NCBI RefSeq assembly: GCF_003480915.1
Contig: NZ_QUKD01000009.1
Location: forward strand, 102,888 to 166,887
Reading direction: 5' to 3'
Source of the DNA: Parabacteroides sp. TM07-1AC
GTDB lineage: Bacteria; Bacteroidota; Bacteroidia; Bacteroidales; Tannerellaceae
DNA: 64,000 bases
The translations under genes were made by a program, and so were the position numbers. Below, piece by piece: positions 1-9,232 of the stretch (positions are counted from its first letter, which is position 1; each line of letters starts with the position of its first letter). The notes below the pieces were generated by a model, which was given only the letters and a program-made list of their open reading frames with translations, was not told where the DNA came from and did no database searches.

Positions 1-2115
1 CTCGCATCCGATGAGGACCGCGAAGGAGAAGCTATATCCTGGCATCTGTACGAAGTTTTGGGATTGAAGCCGGAAAATACGAAACGTATTGTTTTCCATG
101 AAATTACCAAGAATGCAATTTTGCATGCTATCGAAACACCGCGTGATATCAATATCAATTTGGTGAATGCACAGCAGGCACGTCGTGTATTGGACCGTAT
201 CGTAGGTTTCGAACTTTCTCCCATCCTGTGGCGGAAAGTGAAGCCGGCTTTGTCTGCCGGGCGTGTACAGTCTGTGGCTGTCCGTCTGATTGTGGAACGT
301 GAGCGTGAGATCAATGAGTTCGTATCGGAAGCCGCTTTCCGCATCATTGCCAATTTTACGCTTCCCGACGGAACAACGATCCTGAAAGCTGAACTGAACA
401 AGCGTCTGAAGGATAAGAAAGAGGTCATGGAGTTTTTGGAATCATGCAAAGCAGCCTCTTTCAGCATCGATGAGATCACGAAGAAACCGGTAAAGAAATC
501 ACCTGCACCTCCTTTCACTACTTCCACTTTACAGCAGGAAGCTGCACGTAAGCTGGGGTATTCCGTATCGCAGACCATGATGATCGCACAGCGTTTGTAC
601 GAATCGGGGTTGATCACCTATATGCGTACCGACTCGGTGAACTTGAGTGACCTGGCTTTAGGAACCTCCAAAGAGGCTATCCTGGAGACATACGGTGAAA
701 AATATTATAAATTCCGCCAGTATCACACAAAGAGCAAGGGTGCCCAGGAAGCGCACGAAGCCATCCGTCCTACCTATATCAGTAATACGGAGATCAGCGG
801 ATCGGCGCAGGAAAAGAAATTATATGAACTGATCCGTAAACGGACGATCGCGTCGCAGATGGCAGATGCCGAACTGGAACGTACGACGATTTCCGTCTGC
901 ATCAATAATAAGAAAGAGAAATTCGTAGCCGTAGGTGAAGTGATCACATTCGACGGTTTCCTTCAGGTATACCGCGAGAGCTTCGATGACGAGAATGAGA
1001 AAGAGCAGGAAAACGGCTTGTTACCGCCGGTACAGCTGCATGAAGTACTGTCGCTGAATGATATCGTAGCCACGGAACGTTTTACGCAGCGTCCGCCGCG
1101 TTATACGGAAGCCAGCCTCGTTCGTCGTCTGGAAGAACTGGGAATCGGTCGTCCTTCTACCTATGCTCCTACTATTCAGACTATTCAGAATCGTGAATAT
1201 GTCGTGAAAGGAGATAAAGAAGGCGTGGAACGTTCTTACTGTGTCATTACACTGGCAAAGGACAAGATCAAGGAAGCCGATAAGAAAGAAATTGTAGGGG
1301 CCGACCGTAATAAGTTGATGCCGACCGACATAGGAACGGTGGTAAATGACTTTTTGATGACTTATTTTCCGGACGTATTGGATTATAATTTTACAGCCAG
1401 TGTGGAAAAAGAGTTCGATGCCGTTGCTGAAGGAGAAATGGTCTGGACGGCGGCAATCGATAAGTTCTATAAGCTGTTCCATCCGATCGTAGAGGAAACG
1501 GCTGCGTTGAAGACTGAACATAAGGTAGGTGAACGTCAGTTGGGTATCGATCCGAAAAGCGGAAATCCCGTATTCGTAAAGATTGGCCGCTACGGTCCGG
1601 TCGTACAGATTGGCCAAGCCCATCCGGATGACAAGGAGGCTCCTAAACCTCAGTTCGCTACGTTGATGAAAGGACAGTCCATCGAAACGATCACGCTTGA
1701 AGAAGCCCTGAAGTTATTTGATCTGCCCCGTACGATCGGTGAATATGAAGGCAAGGAAATGGTTGCGGCTGTAGGTCGCTTCGGACCGTTTATCCGCCAT
1801 GACGGAAAGTTCGTTTCAATCCCGAAAGATATGAATCCGCTGTCTATTACGGCAGAGGAGGCGATTGCGCTGATCGATGAAAAGCGTAAGAAAGACGAAC
1901 AGCGCTTCCTGAAGAAGTTTGAGGAAGATCCTGAACTGGAAATTCTGAATGGTCGATATGGTCCTTATATTACCTATAAGAAAGCAAATTACCGGATACC
2001 GAAGACGGTTACGAATCCGGAAAAGTTGACTTTTGAAGAATGTATGAAGATTATAACTGAAGCGGCAGAGAAGCCCGCTGCTCCTAAAAAGCGTACTACA
2101 AAGAAGAAAGCATAA
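1..2115 (+). CDS. topA: DNA topoisomerase I (type IA), 5' end missing
   Basis: Relaxes negatively supercoiled DNA by transient single-strand cleavage through a tyrosine. The reading frame is open from base 1, so the gene begins before the window. The first visible residues, LASDEDREGEAISWHL, are the end of the TOPRIM domain with its DxD metal ligands. The active-site tyrosine lies in LITYMRTDS (codon 619-621). The C-terminus carries three topoisomerase C-terminal repeats, recognisable by IGRYGPVV, VGRFGPFI and NGRYGPYI, and ends in a lysine-rich tail with no zinc-finger cysteines, as is usual in Bacteroidetes. A TTG at 58 is not the start, because it lies downstream of the TOPRIM motif. The gene is convergent with argS and they share a terminator. 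Identification is secure. Confidence 0.96.
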   Translation, partial: LASDEDREGEAISWHLYEVLGLKPENTKRIVFHEITKNAILHAIETPRDININLVNAQQARRVLDRIVGFELSPILWRKVKPALSAGRVQSVAVRLIVEREREINEFVSEAAFRIIANFTLPDGTTILKAELNKRLKDKKEVMEFLESCKAASFSIDEITKKPVKKSPAPPFTTSTLQQEAARKLGYSVSQTMMIAQRLYESGLITYMRTDSVNLSDLALGTSKEAILETYGEKYYKFRQYHTKSKGAQEAHEAIRPTYISNTEISGSAQEKKLYELIRKRTIASQMADAELERTTISVCINNKKEKFVAVGEVITFDGFLQVYRESFDDENEKEQENGLLPPVQLHEVLSLNDIVATERFTQRPPRYTEASLVRRLEELGIGRPSTYAPTIQTIQNREYVVKGDKEGVERSYCVITLAKDKIKEADKKEIVGADRNKLMPTDIGTVVNDFLMTYFPDVLDYNFTASVEKEFDAVAEGEMVWTAAIDKFYKLFHPIVEETAALKTEHKVGERQLGIDPKSGNPVFVKIGRYGPVVQIGQAHPDDKEAPKPQFATLMKGQSIETITLEEALKLFDLPRTIGEYEGKEMVAAVGRFGPFIRHDGKFVSIPKDMNPLSITAEEAIALIDEKRKKDEQRFLKKFEEDPELEILNGRYGPYITYKKANYRIPKTVTNPEKLTFEECMKIITEAAEKPAAPKKRTTKKKA

Positions 2116-2133
2116 TCAGAGAATAGCTCATAC

Positions 2134-2171
2134 AAAAAAACTCCTGTTGATCATTCAGCAGGAGTTTTTTT
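2134..2171. terminator. Bidirectional intrinsic terminator between topA and argS
   Basis: A 10-bp stem (CTCCTGTTGA / TCAGCAGGAG, one G-T pair) with a 4-nt loop is flanked by seven A on the left and seven T on the right. It can therefore stop transcription from both convergent genes. Confidence 0.9.
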
Positions 2172-2192
2172 GTATTATAATGTATAGGGGAA

Positions 2193-3986
2193 TTACATTC
2201 TTTCCGGAACTTCGATGCCCAGCAATGACATGCCCGATTTGACTATCTTGGCTACGTTGGCTGATAATACGAGGCGGAACTGTTTGATTTCCGCATTCTC
2301 TTCGCGCAGGATGGAGAAGTCGTGATAGAACTGGTTGTATTCTTTTACCAGGTCGTAGACGTAGTTCGCAATGTAAGCGGGGCTGTATTCCTTGCCTGCT
2401 TCTTTCACCGTTACAGCGTAGTCTGCGATCATCTGGATCAGACCTTCCTCTTTCTCCGAGATAAGTGTATTGGCGGGCACTTGTTCGGGAAGCACAATTC
2501 CCTGCTCGGCAGCCTTTCGCAAAACGGAACGGATTCGGGCATATGTGTACTGAATAAACGGGCCGGTATTGCCGTTGAAGTCGATAGATTCTTTCGGATT
2601 GAAGGTCATATTCTTACGCGGATCGACTTTCAGGATGAAATATTTCAGGGAGCCCAGTCCTACGATACGGGAAATATTGGCAGCCTCTTCGGGAGTCATT
2701 TCGTCCAGTTTACCCAGTTCCTGTGATATTTCGTGTGCCGTGCCGATCATCTCTTCCATCAGGTCGTCTGCATCGACAACGGTACCTTCGCGACTCTTCA
2801 TTTTACCTTCCGGAAGTTCTACCATTCCGTAAGAGAAATGTACCAGTCCCTTTCCGAATTCGAAGCCCAGCTTATCGAGAAGGATAGACAGTACCTGGAA
2901 ATGATAGTTCTGTTCGTTTCCTACTACATAGATCATTTTGTTGATAGGATAGTCGTCGAAGCGCAGTTTGGCTGTACCGATATCCTGTGTCATATATACG
3001 GAAGTACCGTCAGCACGGAGCAACAGTTTTTCATCCAGTCCGTCTTTGGTCAGGTCTGCCCAAACAGAACCGTCTTCACGGCGGTAGAAGATACCTTTTT
3101 CGAGGCCTTCCATTACTTTGCCTTTACCTTCCAGGTAGGTTTGTGATTCGTAATAGATCTTGTCGAAGTCTACGCCCATCATTTTATAAGTTTCATCAAA
3201 ACCGGCGTATACCCAGCTGTTCATCTTTTCCCATAAAGCGCGGACTTCAGCGTCGCCTGCTTCCCATTTGCGAAGCATCTCGCGGGCTTCTGCCATCAGG
3301 GTGGATTGAGCTTCTGCTTCTTCTTTGGTCAGACCTTTGGTCTCCAGCTCTTTCAGCTCCTGTTTATAATGTTTATCGAATAATACGTAGAAATCACCGA
3401 TCAGGTGGTCGCCTTTTTTGCCGGAAGACTCAGGAGTAACGCCGTCACCCCATTTCTGCCAGGCTAGCATGGATTTACAGATGTGGATACCGCGGTCATT
3501 TACGATGTTCGTTTTAACGACTTTGTTTCCGTTCGCTTTCATGATCTCTGACAAGCTGTAGCCAAGGAGGTTGTTGCGTACATGTCCCAGGTGAAGGGGC
3601 TTGTTCGTGTTAGGCGAAGAATATTCGATCATCACCAGAGGAGACTGTTCCGTCACAGGAATGATCCCGTAGGAGGGCTGTGCATGGACCGTATTCAGCA
3701 GGTCGATCCAGCAAGGACCGGCAACTGTCAAGTTCAGAAAACCTTTGATCACGTTGAACTCAGATACAGCCGGTTCGTTTTTCAGCAAATACTCGCCGAT
3801 TTCCTGAGCGGTCTGTTCCGGTGACTTCTTCGATGCACGAAGGAAGGGGAATACAACCAGGGTAAGATGTCCTTTAAACTCTTTTTTTGTCTTCTGTAAC
3901 TGTATCTGGGCTTCCGTGATGTCGGTACCGTACAGTTCTTTTATTCCGGCAATGATCGCACCGGTGATCTGCTGTTCAATAACCAT
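2193..3986 (-). CDS. argS: Arginyl-tRNA synthetase (class Ia)
   Basis: Charges tRNA-Arg with arginine in the cytoplasm. The N-terminal additional domain leads into SSPNTNKPLHLGHVRNN, which contains the HIGH-type signature HLGH. KMKSREGTVV replaces the canonical KMSKS loop, as is common in ArgS. A helical anticodon-binding domain closes the protein with the typical ending SLLGIEVPERM. I start at the ATG at 3984-3986 (597 aa, normal length). The longer frame to 4034 would run through a promoter -7 box (4024-4031) and adds 16 residues with no counterpart in the family. Monocistronic, convergent with topA. Confidence 0.97.
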   Translation of the reverse strand: MVIEQQITGAIIAGIKELYGTDITEAQIQLQKTKKEFKGHLTLVVFPFLRASKKSPEQTAQEIGEYLLKNEPAVSEFNVIKGFLNLTVAGPCWIDLLNTVHAQPSYGIIPVTEQSPLVMIEYSSPNTNKPLHLGHVRNNLLGYSLSEIMKANGNKVVKTNIVNDRGIHICKSMLAWQKWGDGVTPESSGKKGDHLIGDFYVLFDKHYKQELKELETKGLTKEEAEAQSTLMAEAREMLRKWEAGDAEVRALWEKMNSWVYAGFDETYKMMGVDFDKIYYESQTYLEGKGKVMEGLEKGIFYRREDGSVWADLTKDGLDEKLLLRADGTSVYMTQDIGTAKLRFDDYPINKMIYVVGNEQNYHFQVLSILLDKLGFEFGKGLVHFSYGMVELPEGKMKSREGTVVDADDLMEEMIGTAHEISQELGKLDEMTPEEAANISRIVGLGSLKYFILKVDPRKNMTFNPKESIDFNGNTGPFIQYTYARIRSVLRKAAEQGIVLPEQVPANTLISEKEEGLIQMIADYAVTVKEAGKEYSPAYIANYVYDLVKEYNQFYHDFSILREENAEIKQFRLVLSANVAKIVKSGMSLLGIEVPERM

Positions 3987-4023
3987 ATTCTTACTTCTAT
4001 ATATTCTGATTTTATTTTGGACG

Positions 4024-4031
4024 CAAAGGTA
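4024..4031 (-). promoter_or_regulatory. Promoter -7 box for argS
   Basis: On the minus strand the sequence is TACCTTTG, an exact match to the Bacteroidetes -7 consensus TAnnTTTG, about 38 bp before the chosen argS ATG. I see no clear -33 TTTG. Confidence 0.6.
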
Positions 4032-4034
4032 CAT

Positions 4035-4479
4035 GATTATTTTCTAAAAACCTGCGTATAGGTATTTTGAATTAACAGTTAGCGTGGTCTTTACCATATT
4101 CTTTTTTGTAGGGGCTCATTTGTGGTTTTTATAGACAAATTTCTTTTTTATGTTTGGTTAGTATGTATAAAAGGTGGAAACAGAGGAAAAGTTGCGAAAA
4201 ATGCAAAATAGCGGAAATAGTGTTGTGAAATGGGTAGTTTGCCGTGTGGTGTGTGCATGATATCAGAAACGGTTATAGCGTGATGATTTATTTGACTTTA
4301 GCGATCTTTGTATATTATAAAAGGAGTGTTTTTGGGATAAATTATAAACTTTAAGTTACGCCAAATTCGGATCTGGTTGTAAATGATGGGATATAAATTT
4401 AGATTCGGTTGATTTCGTAGAGTATGAGCCTGACAGCACTAGGATTATAACATAACTTCATTTGGGATTACAAGAGGTT
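4035..4479. other. Long AT-rich region upstream of the fimbriae operon
   Basis: About 445 bp without a convincing gene. The closest thing to a plus-strand -7 box is GATCTTTG at 4303-4310, one mismatch from TAnnTTTG. I found no inverted repeats of the kind that flank the invertible promoters near 53 and 63 kb. The length suggests a long leader or an upstream control region for the fimbriae genes. Confidence 0.4.
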
Positions 4480-4623
4480 ATGAAAATTACAAGGACAGTA
4501 AATATTATGAATTATTTAATTGAGAATCGGATGGTTTATATTTTAATAGTAACAACTGGGCTTAATACGTCAGACATGGAGATACGAAGTTTAAAAAATG
4601 GCTCATTAACAGGAATTGTATGA
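4480..4623 (+). CDS. Possible 47-aa leader ORF overlapping the DUF3575 start
   Basis: An open frame from ATG 4480 to TGA 4621-4623 encodes 47 residues. Its stop overlaps the ATG of the next gene as ATGA (4620-4623), the arrangement typical of translational coupling. The product has a short hydrophobic stretch (MVYILIVTT) and no motif I recognise. The frame could be chance in AT-rich DNA, and the only support is its position and the overlap. It could equally be a decayed gene fragment. Confidence 0.25.
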   Translation: MKITRTVNIMNYLIENRMVYILIVTTGLNTSDMEIRSLKNGSLTGIV

Positions 4624-5186
4624 GGACTGTTTTTTTACTTTTCATTTTCCTGGTATTTACGGTGACAAGTGCATTCAGCCAAAAAGTGGCTGTAAAGTCT
4701 AACTTGCTCTATGATTTGACTACTTCCATGAATCTGGGAGTTGAATTGGGCTTGAGTAAAAAATGGACGTTGGACGTTTCCGCAAACTATAATCCTTGGA
4801 AGTTTGGAGATGATAGTGACGCTATGCGTCTGCGTCATTGGCTGGTACAACCTGAATTACGGTATTGGACTTGTGAGAAATTCGTGGGACATTTTTTGGG
4901 AATTCATGGACACTATGGGGACTACAATGTGGGTGGAATAAAGTTCCTGAGTGACAATATGGAAAAGAGTCGTTATCAGGGAACTCTTTACGGAGCCGGA
5001 CTTTCGTATGGTTATCAGTGGTTGTTGAGTAACCGTTGGAGCATGGAAGCGGTGGTAGGGGTCGGTTGGGCTCATCTGAACCAGGATAAATATCCATGTA
5101 CAGCATGTGGCGACAAAATTCAAAAAGACAGAGATTATTTCGGTGTGACGAAACTTGCACTTTCGGTTGTTTACTTTTTTAAATGA
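4620..5186 (+). CDS. DUF3575 family outer-membrane-type protein of a fimbriae locus
   Basis: A 188-aa exported protein with signal peptide MRTVFLLFIFLVFTVTSAFS, cleaved before QKVAVKSN. The body has alternating beta-strand segments, the motif NLLYDLTTSMNLG near the N-terminus, the conserved YNPWKF, the LRHWLVQPELRYW block and a hydrophobic C-terminal strand LALSVVYFFK. This matches the DUF3575 family, which recurs at the head of Mfa/FimA-type fimbriae loci in Bacteroidales. The function is not established; a role in outer-membrane assembly or expression of fimbriae is inference from gene order. First full-size gene of the six-gene run to 14092. Confidence 0.8.
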   Translation: MRTVFLLFIFLVFTVTSAFSQKVAVKSNLLYDLTTSMNLGVELGLSKKWTLDVSANYNPWKFGDDSDAMRLRHWLVQPELRYWTCEKFVGHFLGIHGHYGDYNVGGIKFLSDNMEKSRYQGTLYGAGLSYGYQWLLSNRWSMEAVVGVGWAHLNQDKYPCTACGDKIQKDRDYFGVTKLALSVVYFFK

Positions 5187-5299
5187 CTTTTCAATTACGC
5201 AATATAAGAGATATTCCGAATATAGTTGATGCTAAACTTCTTTATTATCATAGTTATTATCAGAATTTATCTAACAAGTATAATTTAAATTTATTCAGA

Positions 5300-6940
5300 A
5301 TGAGAATCAAATCTATTTTTGCCGTATTACTGGCTATAGCCACAATGGCAAGTTGTTCAGACAACGTTGAAGGCGAAGGGCCTGATACTGGTACAGGCTC
5401 CTCCGGAACGGCTTATATGTCGTTAAATGTAACGTATCCTACTTCATCTACAAAGGCAGGTTCAACAGAAGAACCTGCAGAGCCGGATGAAGCTGCTATT
5501 AAGGAATTTTATGTGTTGACATTCGATGGCAGCGCAGATAAAAAGTTAATCAAGCATTCTAATGCAACTACGTATTATACAAAGATTGACGGTTCTGTTA
5601 CTAAAATGCTTAAGGTAAATCCGGATACCAAATATCTGCTTGTTGTTGCTAATCCGGGGGCTAAAATGCAGAACAGGCTGGGCTCTTTAACAGAGAATAC
5701 GAAATACAGTGATTTTAATGAAGTTATTACTTTGGATGCTTTAGGAGCTGGTGAAACTCCCGATATTCTTGTTAAAGAGATTGTGGAATCTGTTGATGGT
5801 TCTACCGGTATTGGTAAACACTTCACGATGATCAATGTCGGTACGTATGATATAAATAGTGACAAATGGCCAGATGATGGCTTACTCGATGTCGGTAGTA
5901 ATGTAAAGAAGGTTGACCCACAGGGCACTTATCCAAACGATGCAGCTGCTCAGGCTGCTGCGAGCAGTGATAAAGCTACTCTTAAAATCGAACGTTTGGC
6001 TGCTAAGATAGAAGTGGATGCTACAAGTGCTGTAGCAGCTACAACTACTTATCCGAATGCAAAATTTGAGTTTGGGGCTTGGATATTAGACTATCGTAAC
6101 AGTACATTCTTTCCTTATGCAAAGAAAACTAAATTAGATACGCATAATAGCCCTGCTTTCTATGAAAATAACTTTTATACAGAAGATCCTAACTATATCC
6201 TGGATGAGGTTGGTAAAGGGCACGAAAATGGAATTATTCTGAATAAAGCAGATGATTCTAAAGATATTCCGGCTGATGGGCTTTGGAAAGACAGCAAAGG
6301 ACTAGACTATTGTATCGAAAATACAATGGAAGCCAAGGCTCAAAAGTTCGGAGCAGCTACACGTTTGGTCATAAAAGGATTATATACTCCTAATAATACT
6401 GAAATACCATTAGGAACAGATTGGTTTTTCTGGGATAATAAGGCTTATACTATTGCTACGTTGAAAGCTGCCTATAATGCGGCTAAAACAGATCCAACTG
6501 AAATTGAGAAATTGTTTATTGAAGCAACCGACAATTTCCTGATAGAGGCTAATAAGATAAATTCAAATATTAGTACTTCAGATATTGACCTTCTTGATGC
6601 AGCTCAACTTACTACGGCATTGATCCCTAATGGTGGTGAAATTACTAAAATAAATAAATGCCTTCGCTGGTACCAAGGTGGTCTCAATTACTATTATTAT
6701 GAAATTCGTCATGATAATTCGGATCTAGGGAATATGGAATTTGGTAAATATGGTGTGGTACGTAATAACTGGTATAACCTCAATCTGAAAAATGTTACAG
6801 GAAAAGGTACTCCATGGTATCCGGGTGGAGGTCCTGAAGATCCAGATCCAGGAGAAGATATCGACCAGGAAAATGCTTACCTGGATTTCGAAATAGAAGT
6901 AGGTCCATGGGTTTATTGGACTACAGATTTTGATATCTAA
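5300..6940 (+). CDS. Major fimbrillin, Mfa1/FimA-type lipoprotein
   Basis: Likely shaft subunit of the surface fimbriae. The ATG at 5300 begins MRIKSIFAVLLAIATMASC, a lipoprotein signal with acceptor Cys19. A longer frame from 5183 has no signal peptide at its start and is rejected. Mature protein about 527 aa, full length 546, close to P. gingivalis Mfa1. The C-terminal part contains WYQGGLNYYYYEIRH, GKYGVVRNNWYNL and the terminal strand LDFEIEVGPWVYWTTDFDI, the pattern of the Mfa1-type fimbrillin C-terminal domain. In such pilins the terminal strand takes part in strand-exchange polymerisation after proteolysis; that step is known for the family, not visible here. The anchor gene follows. 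Confidence 0.88.
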   Translation: MRIKSIFAVLLAIATMASCSDNVEGEGPDTGTGSSGTAYMSLNVTYPTSSTKAGSTEEPAEPDEAAIKEFYVLTFDGSADKKLIKHSNATTYYTKIDGSVTKMLKVNPDTKYLLVVANPGAKMQNRLGSLTENTKYSDFNEVITLDALGAGETPDILVKEIVESVDGSTGIGKHFTMINVGTYDINSDKWPDDGLLDVGSNVKKVDPQGTYPNDAAAQAAASSDKATLKIERLAAKIEVDATSAVAATTTYPNAKFEFGAWILDYRNSTFFPYAKKTKLDTHNSPAFYENNFYTEDPNYILDEVGKGHENGIILNKADDSKDIPADGLWKDSKGLDYCIENTMEAKAQKFGAATRLVIKGLYTPNNTEIPLGTDWFFWDNKAYTIATLKAAYNAAKTDPTEIEKLFIEATDNFLIEANKINSNISTSDIDLLDAAQLTTALIPNGGEITKINKCLRWYQGGLNYYYYEIRHDNSDLGNMEFGKYGVVRNNWYNLNLKNVTGKGTPWYPGGGPEDPDPGEDIDQENAYLDFEIEVGPWVYWTTDFDI

Positions 6941-7048
6941 TATACTCTTAAATAAAGTAGCCGGGTAGGGATACTGCCTGCTCGGTTCTTTCCATTTTTT
7001 AAGTAGTCAACCTTTGGGTTGTCATAGCTAAAAGAATAAACAAAAAAT

Positions 7049-8065
7049 ATGTTCGGAAATATCAAACAGTTATTCATTCTTATTATATTCCTTATGCCGG
7101 CTTCGTGTACCTCGATCTTTGAGGATATGCCCCGTTGCGAGTTGTGGTTGAAATTCGTATTCGATCATAATATGGAATATGCGGACTCGTTTAGTCCACA
7201 AGTGAAATCGGTAGACGTATTCGTGTTCGATAGCAATGATAAACTATTATTCACCAAACGTACCGAAGCAGCCGGATTAGTCGATGGAAACAAAATGCCG
7301 TTGGCAGACGATCTTGCATACGGGAAGTATAAGGTGCTTACTATCGGAGGGTTGTCCGATAATTTTCGTGTTTCCGATTATCTCGGACAAGATGTGGTTC
7401 CGGGAGTTACAACACTTCAACAATTTATGTTCGCCCTGGAACGCAGGTCGGACGAGGTGAACTTCGAATTTCCTCATCTTTACTTAGGTGAAGCCCTGGA
7501 AATAGACTATTCCCCGGAAAACGCCGACCATAAAGTGTATCAGGTGAACCTGATGCGCATTACCAATCGGTTTAATATGATGCTGGTTAGTTTGAACGGA
7601 GCGGCTCCAGCTACTGAAATTCCTCCGTATACTTTTGAAATTGTTACACCGGAAAGCGGTACCTATTCATGGGAGAACGAACCGTTGGATGTAACCCATC
7701 CGGTAACTTATTCACCTTACTATCTCAATAAAGGAGAGACTAGTGACATTCTTGTATCTGCCCACCTGAATACCCTTCGGTTATTGAATAGGGAAGGACT
7801 CGATTATAAGATTGTTGTACGCGATACGAAAACGCTAAACGAAGTATGGAGCTATAATTTACTGACTCTATTGTTGTATACCAAGCCTATCAACAGGCAT
7901 GACGGTACAGCCCTGCCTTTCCAGGAATATCTGGACCGTGAAGGGGAGTGGAACCTTATTTTCTGCGTGACTGAAAAAGATCCTGGAAGCGGAAATGCAT
8001 TTCTGTCGATCGGTCTTCAGGTTGCCGACTGGATATATTGGCTTCATGATATAGAGATTGAATAA
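7049..8065 (+). CDS. Mfa2/FimB-type fimbrial anchor lipoprotein
   Basis: A 338-aa lipoprotein with signal MFGNIKQLFILIIFLMPASC (Cys20). The segments CELWLKFVFDHNMEYADSF, VKSVDVFVFD and YGKYKVLTIGG form the N-terminal transthyretin-like domain typical of the Mfa2/FimB family. The C-terminus ends in SIGLQVADWIYWLHDIEIE. In P. gingivalis this family caps and anchors the fimbria in the outer membrane and limits its length. Its position directly after the major fimbrillin is the canonical mfa1-mfa2 order. 108 bp separate it from the fimbrillin and 16 bp from the next gene, so one transcript is likely. Confidence 0.88.
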   Translation: MFGNIKQLFILIIFLMPASCTSIFEDMPRCELWLKFVFDHNMEYADSFSPQVKSVDVFVFDSNDKLLFTKRTEAAGLVDGNKMPLADDLAYGKYKVLTIGGLSDNFRVSDYLGQDVVPGVTTLQQFMFALERRSDEVNFEFPHLYLGEALEIDYSPENADHKVYQVNLMRITNRFNMMLVSLNGAAPATEIPPYTFEIVTPESGTYSWENEPLDVTHPVTYSPYYLNKGETSDILVSAHLNTLRLLNREGLDYKIVVRDTKTLNEVWSYNLLTLLLYTKPINRHDGTALPFQEYLDREGEWNLIFCVTEKDPGSGNAFLSIGLQVADWIYWLHDIEIE

Positions 8066-8081
8066 TGTGAAATAAAATGAA

Positions 8082-9203
8082 ATGATATATAGACTATTAC
8101 ATATAGTTTTCTTTGTACTTGCCGTGACTTTGGTCTCGTGTGGTGAAAAAGAGATTATTACTCCTTTGGCTACCCGGGCATCTCTTCAGGTCAATTTGGT
8201 TGATGATACGGATAAAGACAGGCAGGAGTTAATAAAAACCATTCGGTTTATCATATTTGACGATGCGTCGTTGGCTACAGTGAAACTGGATAAAAATATT
8301 TATTCGGAAGTTCTGTCGCCGGAAACAGCGACAGATATAAAAGTAAATGAGGTAGAGGTCACCCCCAACGATGATAAGGTTGTGGTGGTGATCATCAATG
8401 AGCCGACAGAGTTGACGGGACAACTCGATCTCATTGACGACATGACTACCTTGGAGAATGTAACGTATGATATTGCCCGGATTCTGAACAGCAGTGGTCA
8501 GGAGGTAGTTGCTACTACCGGTATGCCTATGGTTGGAGTAATCCGGGATGTAGCGGTTGCTAACGGCTATACAGAAACAGTGAAGATTGTGGTCGAACGT
8601 GCCGTAGCGAGGGTAGATGTCTATCTGGGAGTCCGGAAAGATTCTGAGCATGAGATCGGATACTTTAAACAAACTGCTGACACGGAGGCCAGTAGCGTTA
8701 CCTTGTATAACCTTTCCTATAACAGCTATTTTGTGATGGGGAACGAAGCCAACGGTACGCGTGGTAACGCCACTGCATCGAAGAATTACGGCAAGGTTAT
8801 GGGCAGTGTGGCTGATGGTGTTTTAGTCAATCAGACATGGACTGCAACAAAAGATACAACCTGGCAGTATTCTTCTGCTACCGGTGCAAAGAACCAACAG
8901 TTACTCTGTTCGTTCTATACAGCCGAACGTATCTTCCGTTCAAACTATACTGACAGGTTGGCTATCAGTATGGCTAACTTTAAAAAAGCGACTTTGTCTG
9001 TCGGTATGGATAAAAGACCGATAGAAACAGTCACCAAAAGAACTTCGGAGGATGTAGAAGCTGTGTCTTTTACTGAAATCCGGAGAAATAATGTATATGT
9101 AATAACGGCCTATGTAGGGGAAGTCTTTGAGATTGACATATATCAGGTCACCGTTGAAGACTGGGGTACAAGACAAGACATCGATTTAGATATAAAGCTG
9201 TGA
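8082..9203 (+). CDS. Minor fimbrial subunit, FimA/Mfa-like lipoprotein
   Basis: A 373-aa lipoprotein; signal MIYRLLHIVFFVLAVTLVSC (Cys20). After the cysteine come ASLQVNLVDDTDKDRQELIKTIRFIIFD and later VVERAVARVDVYLGV, the usual layout of fimbrillin N-terminal domains: an IRFIIFD strand and the 'RxxARVDV' strand of the second domain. The C-terminus is YQVTVEDWGTRQDIDLDI, another fimbrillin-type terminal strand. Position three in the operon matches the slot of accessory subunits in mfa loci. Whether it sits at the tip or the base cannot be told from sequence. Confidence 0.72.
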   Translation: MIYRLLHIVFFVLAVTLVSCGEKEIITPLATRASLQVNLVDDTDKDRQELIKTIRFIIFDDASLATVKLDKNIYSEVLSPETATDIKVNEVEVTPNDDKVVVVIINEPTELTGQLDLIDDMTTLENVTYDIARILNSSGQEVVATTGMPMVGVIRDVAVANGYTETVKIVVERAVARVDVYLGVRKDSEHEIGYFKQTADTEASSVTLYNLSYNSYFVMGNEANGTRGNATASKNYGKVMGSVADGVLVNQTWTATKDTTWQYSSATGAKNQQLLCSFYTAERIFRSNYTDRLAISMANFKKATLSVGMDKRPIETVTKRTSEDVEAVSFTEIRRNNVYVITAYVGEVFEIDIYQVTVEDWGTRQDIDLDIKL

Positions 9204-9232
9204 TCCCTTCGGCGGGCATACGCAAATAATGG

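Noticed and set aside
1021..1623. 200-codon open frame on the minus strand within topA
   Set aside because: It lies wholly inside the topA coding region, shows no domain or promoter, and mirrors the third-position bias of the real gene.
3987..4034. N-terminal extension of ArgS to 4034
   Set aside because: It would include the promoter -7 box and gives residues not found in arginyl-tRNA synthetases; the start at 3986 yields the usual length.
4291..4310. A -33/-7 promoter pair for the fimbriae operon (TTTG and GATCTTTG)
   Set aside because: The -7 box has a mismatch at its first base and the two elements are only 8 bp apart, too close for a working promoter.
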